From: Cranoglanis bouderius
Taxonomy: Eukaryota; Chordata; Actinopteri; Siluriformes; Cranoglanididae
DNA: 64,000 nt
Direction of reading: 5' to 3'
NCBI GenBank assembly: GCA_023630585.1
Contig: CM042540.1
Span: 12,468,074 to 12,532,073, forward strand
Shown here piece after piece: positions 12,401-24,014 of the stretch. A program made the position numbers and the translations under genes. The notes beneath the pieces are model-generated. The model did not search any database. It had not been told where the DNA came from and saw only the letters and a list, made by a program, of their open reading frames with translations. How positions within the stretch are numbered: position 1 is the stretch's first letter; every line of letters starts with the position of its first letter.

Positions 12401-12853
12401 TCTCACTCACTATATTAATGGGAAATCCCATGGAGACAGCAAATGCTGGACTCAAAAGATGTAGAATGCAATGGAGGCGAGTTGCGCAGAGACTCAGCTC
12501 GGCTACTTAGTGATCTACAAGATGATGAGCATGAAGGCTTTGACGGCGTTATTAGCATGAAAGTCGAACCTTTAGAACCTTTAGAGTGTACAGATGCAGT
12601 GATACAGCTGGACAAACTAAAGGAGTAAAGCGGTGCTGCATCGTTCTCTTTATGTAGAGATGAAGCAAGGTATTTTGGTATTTTCAGATGCCCATTTGAT
12701 GAGATTGAGGACCTCTGTGAGCGCAGGGCCATGCAGAGATCCATCATGCAGTTCTCTACTCTGGATTGGAGCAGTTTGAGAAGAGCTCAGCAGCAACCCC
12801 TGGAAGAGCAGAGTTCAACTGTAGCCAAAATCCTTACTGTCAAATTCAGATAA
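7741..12853 (+). CDS. lrrc72: lrrc72, leucine-rich repeat protein (5' exon not placed)
   Basis: Orthologue of LRRC72, a small leucine-rich repeat protein of unknown biochemical role. Coding exons with phase continuity: 7741-7805, 8050-8119, 8258-8339, 9436-9549, 9957-10046, 10662-10790, 12066-12096, 12688-12853, all with GT/AG edges. They give 248 residues ending at TAA. LRR units seen: SELYLARRQLTDVPDLSRF, AELYLQNNEITSITG, LRVLQLHNNHLLNLEETV, then an LRR cap (LNLFLNPFTQ...LPSVQLLDRK) and a charged tail (EERRRAFKLFSPERQ) ending in STVAKILTVKFR. The human protein is slightly longer at the N-terminus. The start codon exon lies upstream of 7741 and is unresolved; an in-frame ATG at 7552 is contiguous with exon 7741 but that would ignore a good acceptor. 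Tail-to-tail with ankmy2. Confidence 0.85.
8375..8530 (+). repeat. SINE-like fragment
   Basis: Words TTTCCTCCTACTATCCAAAA and GGTGGATTGGCTACAC match the middle of the Mermaid-like repeat seen at 24406 and 9648. It lies in an lrrc72 intron. Confidence 0.5.
9085..9192. repeat. fragment of a dispersed element
   Basis: Two copies of AAAGAGGACGT are followed by ATGGTCACCCTA, a terminus-like end. The family is not assigned. It lies in an lrrc72 intron. Confidence 0.4.
9386..9419. repeat. (GTCT)n microsatellite
   Basis: Seven or so GTCT/ATCT units ending about 16 bp before the lrrc72 exon at 9436. It thus forms most of that intron's pyrimidine tract. Confidence 0.9.
9648..9870 (+). repeat. Mermaid-like SINE, diverged
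   Basis: Starts GGGGCAGCACAGTGGTGCAG, followed by a B-box-like GGTTCAATC and CCTCGCAAGAACATGGCAG. Plus orientation, in an lrrc72 intron. Confidence 0.55.
10088..10595 (+). mobile_element. internally deleted Tc1-like element (copy 1)
   Basis: Left end TACACTATATGGCCAAAAGT; the right end is a decayed inverted repeat near CTGGCCATATATAT. Inside, remnants of a Tc1 transposase C-terminal half are visible: CTGTTCCAGCACGACAATGC (LFQHDNA) and a SPDLNPTEHLWDELE block, without the N-terminal DNA-binding half. It fills most of the lrrc72 intron 10047-10661. Sister copies: 27521-28045 and 43496-43897. Confidence 0.85.
12443..12628 (+). other. unidentified 61-codon open frame in lrrc72 intron
   Basis: Reads MLDSKDVECNGGELRRDSAR and later DDEHEGFDGV, ending LDKLKE. 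Composition is acidic and protein-like, and it is less AT-rich than the surrounding intron, which suggests a decayed exon or captured fragment. No clear splice signals tie it to lrrc72 and I do not recognise a family. Confidence 0.25.
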
Positions 12854-12950
12854 TACATTTACATTTAAATGTGACTTACATTTATCTCGTTTATACATCT
12901 GAGCAATTGAGGGTTAAGGCCCTTGCTCACAGCCCTTGCTCACACTGACT
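12845..12950 (+). repeat. dispersed fish repeat fragment in lrrc72 3' flank
   Basis: Begins at the lrrc72 stop region with GTGACTTACATTTATCTCG and GAGCAATTGAGGGTTAAGG, a widespread teleost repeat core. The insertion directly abuts the stop codon, so the 3' UTR is largely repeat-derived. Confidence 0.6.
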
Positions 12951-13677
12951 TCTAATTGTGGTCTCTTTACCTCCATCTCAAACCTCTTAAACACAAATAA
13001 GCAGTTTTAATTCATTATTTAGGTCAGTGTGTTACCTGTTTGCCCTGCATCTTAGTTATGGGAAGTTGGCACACTAAATTTTAACATTCAAATACATGAC
13101 TCCATTCCAAAACGGCTTTTCATTTCTTACGAGGTTCCCAAAAAAGCAGACGTTTTTTCTGGAACTTGACTTGAATCAGCTTATCCCGTAAAAAATTCTC
13201 ACTTAGAGTGATGTGTTCTTAAGTCTGCTGTAGACTGTATAACGATTTTCATCCCTAGTCACAACTACAGACTTGCCAACATGGTTTAAGGCATAGGCTT
13301 CAATATCTTTATGTTGCAATGTGATCTTGCATGTAGAGGATAAGGTTTAACTTAAGACGTACCGTCATAAATATATACTCTCTGTACCAAATCTAATTTT
13401 GATACAAATGATCACATACATAACGCTAGCTATAAAAGAACAAACAGTACAGTGAAATGTGTCGCATGTTGACGGAAAGCCTGTGTATGTGTTGAAAGCT
13501 TTGTTAGCTTTTCCGTCAGATCTCATTCTCCACAAACTCCTCCTCTGACAGAAACCTTCAGAAGGTCCCCAGATTTTGGACGACATGGACATCAGAGTGT
13601 TCTGGCTGAGGCAGGGCTTGACAGTGATCAATGGAAATGACTCGGGGCTAATGTCCCTTCTGTTTAACCCGCATGAC

Positions 13678-16600
13678 TCAGTCTGAAGTTATCTGAATGG
13701 GGTTGGTGCTCCCGGTTTCTATTTGAACATCTGATGTGCTGGTAACTTCACTCTGCTCAACATAAAGATTTTCCATGCTGCTGCTGGTCTCTTCCATCGC
13801 TTTCTTCTCCTCGGATTCTGTAGAGAATAGAAGCCCAGGTCAACATAATGATCATAGTAATAATGGCTGGCACTTGTACTGGAGTCATATGCTTTTCATA
13901 TAGATTTTTATAATGTGACAGCACAAGAAAGTACTGGCAGGGCTCTGTTGTGAAGTGGTTAAATCAAAGGAACATATTAAAAGCCACAAGCGGAGAATAC
14001 CTTTGGCCTGTTTCTCTAGTCGCTTGGCTGATTCAGCCTCATGCTTCTGCCTCTGCTCCTGGAGTTTCTTGCAGATCTTCTTGTGGGTGAACCAGTGCAG
14101 CTTCTGGCAATCTTGGTTACAGTAGATAACCTGAGGACATACATAAGTGACACATTATTAGCTATATATTAACACTACAACATTACCACAAAACAAAACC
14201 TGACAACACAATAGAATTTAGGAAAATAATGGAAATATTTCGTTATAGAGATTAGAGAAGGTGGTAATTCTGTTTCTACCTCTGTGGAGAAAAACTGATA
14301 TATTCGTTTAAAAAAAAAAAAACTGCAGCACATCCAGCTGTGGGGTTCATTTTTGTCCTTTATCATCAACACTGTGCACTACTCAGGCATCAAAGAAGCA
14401 CTACTCTGAAATATATACATATACACACATATATACACTTTTACAATGACACAAAGATATTCTACTATAAACATAGCCTGTGTGTAGAATAAAATAGTGT
14501 TTATTGGACCATCAAAATATTAATGACAAAGTTGAGTTAAGCTTAATGTGTGCCAGATCACTTTCTGCAGTGTTTAAATGTGAGGTGTGTTTATAATTTC
14601 AATCCCACTGAAGTGCATCAAATGCTGCTGCTGTTAATCAAAGTGCATTTATTTAAACAAACGATACAGGATGTGATCACGCCCACATCTTAAACTTTAT
14701 ATGATTTGCAGAAATAAGACGTTATTAATATCCTGACTGTCCAATACAGATATTTAATAATGAAGAAATATAACGGCCAACTACTTCTCAACCCCCACAG
14801 CTAGATGTGCTGCAGCTTAGCAATCATTCATGTATTTAAGATCAATAAATCAGTTCCTGTTGCTGATTTTCTGTACAGCAGTAGAAATTGAATTTCCACT
14901 TTCTCTAGTTGCCGTTGTAAGGAAACATTTCTGTTGTTGTTTCTTTACATTATTCGAGCATTGTTGGGTGTGTAGTTTGTGTTTTTTTTTTTAATTTTGT
15001 AGTTTTATGTCTCTCTTGGTCACCTTAATTTAGACCCATAATATGATCAAATGAGAATTTTGCCTCCGGCAGCTTGTTTTCATCACATGACACTGATAAA
15101 ATTATTTTAAATAATGTAATTTCCAGAATATGAAAAAATATTTTACTTTATTATTTTTTTTTTTTTACCCAACAACCAGGAAAGTGTTTTGTCAATGTTT
15201 GTAAAATCTTATCGATAACTGCCTACACTATGAAACATCTCAGAGCGCTACACTTTTTCCACATTAAATGCCCAAGATGAAAACCTGCCTTCTGACACCA
15301 ATACCCAACATGGAATGATCAGAGGAAGGAACAATAAACGTTACCATTTTGCAGATGGAGCACCTCTTCTCTGCTCCCTTCTCCCCACAGGTGATGCAGA
15401 ACTCAGCATCCATGAAGCCCACCTGCCCTGTGATGGCTTGGGTGAGCACTGACAAAGCTGTGGGGTCATTGCCCTGGGTGCAAAAAATAAAAAATATACT
15501 GTAAAAGTACTTTTTTGTATTTTTTACTGCACCTAACATGATAACCATCTACTGTAGTGTTACACCAAAACACAAGATGCACCACTTTAAATTGTCTCTC
15601 CACAGAGGTGGGAAAAAAAAAAATAATAAGCTGTTTATTTTACAGAAATTTATTTTATATGCATAAATACCACATCATTCCACCTGCTTTTGTTTCAGTT
15701 GTATCAAAGGTCTATACAGTTAAATATGAAATCTTGAGGGAGAAAAACGCTGAATTAGAATAAACAGTCTCCATTACAAATCTGCAATTCATTTCAATGT
15801 TATTCTTAGAAGCAGCATCATCGGTATTACTTACTATTTCCACAGGAGCTATACTTCTGACAAGCTGCTGGAGTAGAGTAGCATCGCAATAAGGAAATTT
15901 CCGGATGCATTCCCGAATAAATTTTTCCTGGAACACCGGGAAGCAGTCACTGTCTCGTCCCTTTAGTAGACTGAAAGAAAAAGATTTGTTTAGAGAGGTT
16001 TATGAAACCTTTTCCACTGGCACAGTGCAATTTGGTTCCAAGGACAGCTGAGCATCAATTCTGTCACCATGGCAACTCAAGCAACACATGACCACAGAAG
16101 TATAGACACTGTGCTGTGTTTTAAAAATGATTGTAGGAAACAATAAAATAAACCAAAGTAGCCATTTTAATGCTGGCAATTGATGCTGAAGGATGTAAAT
16201 GTATATGTTAAATTGTGCTCTCAAAGTCAACTTTCAAAATCCTAAACAATTATTATTTATTTTACGCCATTCATTAGTAAACTACCTCAGCAGATAATGT
16301 AATGGTTCAACTGCAAAACAGGTGGAAATGTGAGCTGGGTCTTAAAACAGTTCACTGTTGAACATCAGCATTGTGTCATTATCATTGTTGAGCTCCAATC
16401 TGATGTCCACAATTTGGTGGTTAATATTTAAAGGTAAAATAACAAATCTGAAATCAGCACCCCTTTCGTCAAGAACTGATCCGAGATCAAAGATCAGTGA
16501 CTAATGCATTTTGTTTATTGGAGTCAGTAAAACCAAAGGAACTAAAATGTTGTACCTCTTGATGAGGCCGTCCAGTTTATCCTGCCGGTCTTTGAGGAAG

Positions 16601-19600
16601 GCGCCACATTTCTGCAGAACACAACTGATGTAGTGCATCTTCATGGCCAGCACCTCGTTCATGTCCTGCTGCTTTACACACTTCTCGCAGATCAGCTCCA
16701 TCACCTTACGACACTTCTCAAGAGCCTCTGCATCCATGAGCAGAGGATTTTCCTTCACCAGCATCACCATCTGAAGGAGGACAGTATGTTTAAGACAAGA
16801 CCTTGGCAGTCACTCCAACCAGTGCAAAAACAGGACTTTCAATAAACTATATGTTATGCACCATTAAAAATAAAATGGTTTTCTAAATGTGATCAAATCA
16901 AGAGCAAAGACAATAATGTATGTGAACTGAAGTGTACGTTTCATTTATAGCTACCTTGACAGGGTTAAGATTTGTGCTCATGATAATTTTGTGTAAAGGT
17001 CCAGACAGTTTAGGAGGCAGTTTTGGCTCCTTTTCTAAGCCCTGGGGTTTTGTGTAGTAGTCGAGTCTCTTCCGGGAGAAGAAGTTATTGATAACAGTCA
17101 CACAGTCATGCTGTCCTGGAGAGAGAACACACAAACAGAGAACACTCCTATAGTCTCTTCATATCCCCATACAATAAATAGGCTTATTATATAAACTTAT
17201 AAGCTTCTGCACAAAAGCACTTCAATAAGCATTTTCACAGACAAACGTGCCTCATTCTCAGCTTATTACAACTGTTAATGGTAACTGCAATACAGTGACT
17301 AGGATCTACACTGCTTATGCTTATACACTGCAACTACAGCCGTGGCCAAAAGTTTTGAGAATGACACATATATTAATTTTTACAAAGTCTGCTGCCTCAG
17401 TTTTTATGATGGCAATTTGCATATACTCCAGAATGTTATGAAGAGTGATCAGATGAATTGCAATTAATTTCAAAGTCCCTCTTTGCCATGAAAATGAACT
17501 TAATCCCAAAAAAACATGTCCACTGCATTTCAGCCCTTCCACAAAAGGACCAGCTGACATCATGTCAGTGATTCTCTCATTAACACAGGTGAGAGTGTTA
17601 ACGAGGACAAGGCTGGAGATCACTCTGTCATGCTGATTGAGTTAGAATAACAGACTGGAAGCTTTAAAAGGAAGGTGGTGCTTGAAATTATTGTTCTTCC
17701 TCTGTTAACTATGGTTACCTGCAAGGAAACACGTGCAGCCATCATTGCTTTGCACAAAAAGGGATTCACAGGCAAGGATATTGCTGCTAGTAAGATTGCA
17801 CCTAAATCAACCATTTATCGGATCATCAAAACCTTCAAGGAGAGAGGTTCAACTGTTGTGAAGAAGGCTTCAGGGCGCCCAAGAAAGTCCAGCAAGCGCC
17901 AGGACCGTCTCCTAAAGTTGATTCAGCTGCGGGATCGGGGCACCACCAGTGCAGAGCTTGCTCAGGACTGGCAGCAGGGAGGTGTGAGTGCGTCTGCACG
18001 CACAGTAAGGCGAATACTTTTGGAGGACGGCCTCGTGTGAAGAAGGGCAGCAAAGAAGCCACTTCTCTCCAGGAAAAACATCAGGGACAGACTGCTATTC
18101 TGCAAAAAGTACAGGGATTGGACTGCTGAGGACTGGGGTAATGTCATTTTCTCTGAGGAATCTCCTTTCCGATTGTTCGGGGCATCTGGAAAAAAGCTTG
18201 TCCGGAGAAGAAAAGGTGAGCGCTACCATCAGTCCTGTGTCATGCCAACAGTAAAGCATCCTGAGACCACTCATGTGTGGGGTTGCTTCTCAGCCAAGGG
18301 AGTAGGCTCACTCACAATTTTGCCTAAGAACACAGCCATGAATAAAGAATGGTACAAAAACATCCTCAGAGAGCAACTTCTCCCAACCATCCAAGAACAG
18401 TCTGGTGACGAACAATGCCTTTTTCAGCATGATGGGGCACCTTGCCACAAGGCAAAAGTGATAATGAAGTGGCTCGGGGAACAAAACATCGACATTTTGG
18501 GTCCATGGCCAGGAAACTCCCCAGACCTTAATCCCATTGAGAATTTGTGGTCAATCCTCAAGAGGCGGGTGGACAAACAAAAACCCACAAACTCTGACAA
18601 ACTCCAAGCATTGATTATGCAAGAATGGGCTGCCATCAGTCAGGATGTGACCCAGAAGTTGATTGACAGCATGCCAGGGCGAATTGCAGAGGTCTTGAAA
18701 AAGAAGGGTCAACACTGCAAATATTGACTCTTTGCATAAACTTCATGTAATTGTCAATAAAAGCCATTGACACTTATGAAATGCTTGTGATTATACTTCA
18801 GTAACAGTTAGTAACATCTGACCAAAAGATCTAAAAACACTGAAGCAGTAGACTTCGTGAAAATTAATATTTGTGTCATTCTCAAAACTTTTGGCCACGG
18901 CTGTATAAACCTAGAATAAAGAACTAAAAGTAGTAAATCCCACTAAAGCTTCTCAAATGGTCACAGTGAATAAAGGGGAATAGTGGCATTGTTTTATGCA
19001 GTATTTGCACTCATCAAAGCCACTGCATAAAACAATGCCACTATTCCCCTTTATTCACTGTGACCACTAAGCATAGATGACATGTATATCATCACCTCAC
19101 ACACGCACTTTAAAAATGTCTATAAAAGAAAAGCAAAAAACAACAGAGAAACAACCTTAGAAAGCTGTGAGTGGGGGGAAAAAATAAAAAAAAATACCCA
19201 AACACTTGCTTGTAGTATGAAAAAACAAATTTTTAAATGAATATTAAATGATCAATTACCAAATAAAAAAACAACTGAAAGTGTTAAATCAATAAATGGG
19301 CTGCATGGACAGTACACAGACTGTGTTTATCAACAAGTGGCTACCAGAAGAACAAAAATTTAGCCTTGACTAATTATTTAACCAGCCGTTGATATTGTTG
19401 GTTTCGTTTTTAATTTTGCAAGGACACACTCTTGCCACCCTAATATAACATTATACTACAAAGCAGTTATCTTTGCTCAGGATTTCGGTTATTGCAGTAC
19501 AAATATGTCAGCAATTCAAAATGCAGATGAGCGGTCATTCACAAAGCTCTGCTAGGAAAATGGAGAGACCACTGTGTGCTACAATAAAGTGAGAATTTAA

Positions 19601-22112
19601 TAAATATACATATTGCTACTTATAAAACTGGTCAAAGAATCATGAGTGAAAATCTCAAGCCAAAAAAAAAAAAAAAAAAAGTGTGTGATTTCTATTTCAT
19701 CAGGAATAAGACATCTAGCCCTAGCTGCAAGTTATAAAAACATTTAATCTTGCATGCAGTTGTTGTCTATGGAAATATCTTTGTGCTTGTGTAGATACTG
19801 TAGGATTTAGCTGCAGGGTCAAACATATGTACTTGCAAACTAATTGACAATCAGTGTTATTTTTATGCTGTGCATTAGAATACTCTGTAATGATTACTAT
19901 CTTAAGTTTTACAGGTATGTAAAACATTTAGTACCTCCCTAAGCAGCACCAGCTTCTCAAATGTGTCTATGGAAAACATGGGTCTGAAGGAAAAATAGTA
20001 AACGTATACAGTTATGAGCTGTTAGCAGTATTAATGGATTTGTGAGCTAATGGATTTGTGAGCTCACCTACAAAAGCAGCCATTTGTGCTGCTGTTCTGC
20101 CCACTGAGTTCACCACATCTGTCTCTGCTCCAGCGTCTAACATCATCCAGGTGATATCCGTCTTCCCTGAAATAGAAATAAGTGACAAGAAAGCAGCAAT
20201 GTTTAAATGACAAACTTTAAACATGTATAATGTTGACATGGGATTAAAGTAACATTCACAGAAGTAAATAACTCTGCTGAGACCTACCTGATAGTCCTGC
20301 GAACATGAGAGCAGTGTAGCCGTGCTCGTGCTCGTTGCAGTTGACGTCTGCGCCGTGTTGCAGTAGCAGCTTACACATGTCTGCCTTGCCCTTATACGCA
20401 GCATGCATGAGAGGAGTCATGCCATACTGAGGAAAGAGTACCCAAAAAAAACAAAAAAAAAAAAACAGAGGGTTTGATATCAATCAATCCAAAAGACATG
20501 GACTCATTAAGAGATGCAAGAGATGTATTGATAGAATGATTAGTAAACAAAAAATATATATATCGGCAAGTAGGGGTGGGCGGTATGACCAAAAGTCTAT
20601 TTCACGGAATGAGTAATTTTATTTCATGGTAACGATATACATCATGTAAAAAAAATAGTCATTCCGGTAAATCAACTGTAAATCAATTGTATGCTTTGAC
20701 ATCATTTAATTTTAAGATGATAAAACAGGTTACTTGTGCTACCGCTGCTAGTGGGAACATTTGCGCGACACAGTTTGCAAATAACATTTTTCTGCTCTTT
20801 GTCAGATTTTGTAAACCCGAACCACGTCCATACCACCGATGTCGCGCCTCTTTTCATAACAAGTTCCTCCTCCTGCTCAAGATTGTTTTGTGGGACTTCT
20901 TCACCAGCGTGCTTATCTTTCTCCATGTTTTTCCTCTCACAAATACTCTTATGTACAGCTTCTCGATCGTTCTCACGTGCCGGAGCGCTACGCACAAAGT
21001 TAACCACGCCCACTTATTCACATTTCGCAGTATACATGGAATAGAAAAATCTGTAACGGTAGACACTTTATTCCGTGGTAACGGTATATACCGTCATACC
21101 GCCCAGCCCTATCGGCAAGCAAATTAAAGAAGTGAAATAAATGAAAAAACCCATAATGCTTAAAGCCTTAAGGTGCCCTTTTGAACAAGAAACTGCCACA
21201 AACAGAGACAAAGCAATCGATATGATTTTGGACAACAGCTGCTTTGGTAGCCAACTGACATCTGATTTTGGCAGGTCACCGGTGGACGATGCAACGATCT
21301 TCCTCTGTCTTCTACTGACATGATGGGTTTGATTATTATACCAGGACAAAACTGTCAGCACTAATGAGACTGGTTTGGTTTCATTTGTGTATTATTTTGT
21401 CTTCTTCGTTTATTATTAAACCACAAAAACATGTTTTAAGTAAAAGGGTGTAATCGGTGCACTTACCTCATCCAGGCAGTTGACTCGGACATCTTTTGAG
21501 CCCAGCAGTCTTGAGGCTTCTTGTACATTTCCTACAAATAACAGTTTAGCCACATTACTTACTTTACATGCCAGCAGTGTTAAACATTACTACATGTAAT
21601 TAAACATATAATGCATTTATATTTTTAATATAGATCTAAAATATAGATATATACATGTTTAACAATGATGTACACACAATTATCACCATGACTGACAAAC
21701 CAAACAAGCCTTTGTTTCAATGTTGTCTTATTCTTTATAGTTTATTAAGCTGATAATAGAGCAGAAATCTCAGCTGGCTAAAGGTGTCAACAACAGGTTG
21801 CTACCTAGCTGGGATAGCTAACTGGCTAATTCTTAATCTCACTGTTGGTTATTTGGTTAAACATTGAAAGCATTTGAAATAAGATATCAATTAGTTAGCA
21901 AACTGCAGCACGTTTTAATAACTATTCGTGTCAAATAAGACAAATTGCCACCATACATCATATATCTGACTAACAATGTTATTAGCAGCCAATCAATTAA
22001 CACTAAGTTAGCTGGCTAGCATGCTAACCGTTAGCTAGCTGTTACCTGCAGCAATAACCTCCAGTAGCTCCTTTTCAGTGTCGGTTAAATCACCCTTCTT
22101 TATAACAGACAT
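13678..22112 (-). CDS. ankmy2: ankmy2, ankyrin repeat and MYND domain protein 2
   Basis: Orthologue of ANKMY2, an ankyrin/MYND protein reported to act with FKBP38 in cilia-related Hedgehog signalling. Ten exons from 5' to 3': 22046-22112, 21467-21531, 20288-20426, 20068-20166, 16955-17115, 16556-16770, 15835-15970, 15345-15473, 14001-14130, 13678-13817. The sum is 1281 nt, 426 residues (human about 441). N-terminus MSVIKKGDLTDTEKELLEVI; ankyrin repeats at about 40-115 (YGMTPLMHAAYKGKADMCKL, GYTALMFAGLSGKTD, GRTAAQMAAFVG); MYND zinc finger at about 320-357 (CITCGEKG...CSICKMVIYC...C...H...HKKIC). The C-terminal tail is acidic and poorly conserved. All donors and acceptors are GT/AG. Start chosen as the ATG immediately before the conserved N-terminus. 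Head-to-head with tspan13; BZW2, its human neighbour, is absent. Confidence 0.93.
17337..18903 (+). mobile_element. full-length Tc1-like transposon
   Basis: A 1567-bp element with long inverted termini beginning CAGCCGTGGCCAAAAGTTTT and ending in its reverse complement. Flanking TA duplications are at 17335-17336 and 18904-18905. It lies in ankmy2 intron 20067-17116, antisense to the gene. The transposase is described separately. Confidence 0.95.
17711..18727 (+). pseudogene. Tc1-family transposase, one nonsense codon
   Basis: A DD34E-type transposase frame of 339 codons, the usual Tc1 length. It starts MVTCKETRAAIIALHKKGFT (paired-like helix-turn-helix), then GRPRKSS (a GRPR AT-hook-like motif), then the catalytic core. 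The frame is intact from end to end except a single TGA at 18038-18040, just after the second HTH. The block normally read as FSDE is FSEES here, so the first catalytic Asp is Glu; the second Asp (FQHDGAPCH) and the Glu (SPDLNPIENLW) are present. It is therefore doubly defective, but otherwise little decayed, which suggests a recent insertion. Confidence 0.93.
18958..19066. repeat. perfect 45-bp-arm inverted repeat (hairpin)
   Basis: Arms 18958-19002 and 19022-19066 are exact reverse complements, separated by a 19-nt loop. It lies 54 bp from the Tc1 end in an ankmy2 intron. No terminal duplication was noticed, so it is either a foldback element or a recent inverted duplication. Confidence 0.9.
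20571..21111. mobile_element. hAT element with BED-finger remnant
   Basis: Ends TAGGGGTGGGCGGTATGAC and GTCATACCGCCCAGCCCTA with 8-bp flanking duplications TCGGCAAG (20563-20570 and 21112-21119). It is inserted in ankmy2 intron 20427-21466. Length 541 bp, internally deleted. Confidence 0.9.
20702..21013 (-). pseudogene. BED zinc finger remnant of a hAT transposase
   Basis: The minus-strand frame of about 103 codons contains VVWTWFGFTKSDKEQKNVIC, then KLCRANVP and SNLFYHLK, the aromatic-CxxC-H...H layout of a BED finger. The dimerisation and catalytic (RNase H-like) parts of the hAT transposase are gone, so this can bind DNA at most. Confidence 0.75.
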
Positions 22113-22744
22113 AATGAAATAAAGTTAAATCGGACGTTTCAAACTGAAAATGCAAAATAAATAACTTTGTTGTAGTGGCGTTAAAGGTCTCCAGTGAATG
22201 CCAGACAATATGCATAAAGTGCAGCTGCAGCGTGCGGGATTTACCAAAGCTGTCAAGTGGGTTGTACCATGTGTACACTCAATAGGGGTGTATGGTGCGA
22301 CTTTCAGCTGTAAATAACCAATTGTAGCTTTCACTGGTGTTACATTTTGCAACTATATTATATATAACTATATTTATTTGGAATACAAACGTGGTTTCTC
22401 TATAAAAAAAAATAGATTAAGTAATATTATAAAATAGCTATGTGGTGATCCTCTGTCGTAGTGGTTTAGGCCCCAAAAGTCTAGAAAATTCATCCTAGAC
22501 TCCCAGATTTATCAGAAGAAATTCTCTTTTCGTTTCATAGAGACATATTATTCACATATATATTTGTCCATTATACTTGGATTGTAAGGGCATTGCTTTA
22601 ATTGATTACATTAAAAATAAAAAAATTTAAAAATTTAAAAAAAATACATAAAAAATGTAAACATTAAAAATTCATAATAAGTTTAGTGCATCCTCTAATT
22701 AAAAACCTAATTCTTTATACACTTAGTTTAAAAAATAAAAATAT

Positions 22745-22795
22745 TTGTTTTTGTTTGTTCATTTGTTTGTTTGTTTGTTTGTTTGTTTATCAGGG
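22745..22795. repeat. (TTTG)n microsatellite
   Basis: Tandem TTTG units between ankmy2 and tspan13. Confidence 0.85.
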
Positions 22796-22997
22796 TTGCC
22801 AGCTTTGACTAGAAGTTTTGAATCCAAACTGACCACCGTAAAACTGAGGGTATGTTTACACGACAACGACGTACTAAAAACGGGAAAGTTTGTCCTTTGC
22901 GTTTTTGAGAAAAGCACAAGGTTATTTTGCTACCAAAGCAGAATATTTATGGCTTTACCAATTTGTCTGACACGATCTGGCAAACCTGGTAGAAATC

Positions 22998-22998
<1 letters not shown>

Positions 22999-23059
<61 letters not shown>

Positions 23060-23084
23060 CATTATTATTATTATTATTATTATG
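22999..23084. repeat. (TTA)n microsatellite
   Basis: About 28 TTA units with one interruption, between the divergent ankmy2 and tspan13 genes. It produces a spurious poly-Tyr frame. Confidence 0.95.
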
Positions 23085-23289
23085 TATTTTGTAATGCAGT
23101 GTACTTAACTAGTTATTAACAGTTATTAATTAAGCCCTGTCATCAGTAGACTGGTTAGATAATTGACTCCACACTAAATAATAATAAGTGATGTATCTCA
23201 GCAAGATTTTATTATCTAAATCTAATATATGAGCAATGTAGCCTATTGTTTTATTAACGTCATTTCGACTGACAATGATTGACAGAAAG

Positions 23290-23388
23290 CCCCGCCCACA
23301 AGTGTCGCACCTTTTGAACTATGGTTATTTGCATAACGTTGAGGAAGTGACCAATCATCACGCTCCGTCTGCGCAGGCGCGTCATTGG
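23290..23388 (+). promoter_or_regulatory. tspan13 proximal promoter motif cluster
   Basis: In 100 bp: GC box CCCCGCCC (23290), octamer ATTTGCAT (23327-23334), CCAAT (23351-23355), an NRF1-like TGCGCAGGCGC (23370-23380) and inverted CCAAT (23384-23388). It lies 96-194 bp before the tspan13 ATG and has no TATA box, a typical housekeeping layout. Motifs are seen; use is inferred. Confidence 0.6.
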
Positions 23389-23483
23389 GAAAGCGCAAGT
23401 AAGTTACCTTCCACTCTTCTCCGTTCTCTTTACCTGGAAGGACAGCACGAGTTCAACAGAACTAGCAGAAATACACTTTTAAA

Positions 23484-23977
23484 ATGGCGTGTGGTGGATT
23501 TGTTTGTTCGAAATATACTCTTTTGGCGTTGAACATTCTTTATATGGTAAGTATTAAATGCGCAGATAACATGCTTTTGTGGAAAGATGTTTTGTTTGCT
23601 TACGAGGTGCGTTTTTGTATTGAATTTGAAAGGCATTCAGGTGTATAGCAGGTGCCTGAAAATGGACTTTATACGTGTTCATGATAGATCTTTAGACATA
23701 CCATGTATTGTAGTATTTTTTTTATGATGATGATAATTATTGTTTATGCTAGAATATGTATTCATGCCTATTTAATGTACTGATGTTGAAGATAAAATAA
23801 TAATTAATAAACAAATGCTTGTGTGAAGGGAAGTTTAGCAGGTTAAAGCAGTTATTTTATGCCATACTTGAGTACAGGGCAACACTTTGCCTTATTTCCA
23901 CTTATTGTAATTCGTATGTTGTATTCATTTTGAACTTTTATTCTATTTTTAATCATATTTTTATTTAAATCATATTC

Positions 23978-24014
<37 letters not shown>

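Noticed and set aside
19935..19985. Possible ankmy2 exon with GT/AG-like edges on the minus strand
   Set aside because: The flanking ankmy2 exons (20068-20166 and 16955-17115) already join in frame as AAFVG-QHDCV, matching the family; insertion would break the frame.
22745..23119. 124-codon poly-Tyr frame
   Set aside because: Arises from the (TTA)n microsatellite; no splice or family support.
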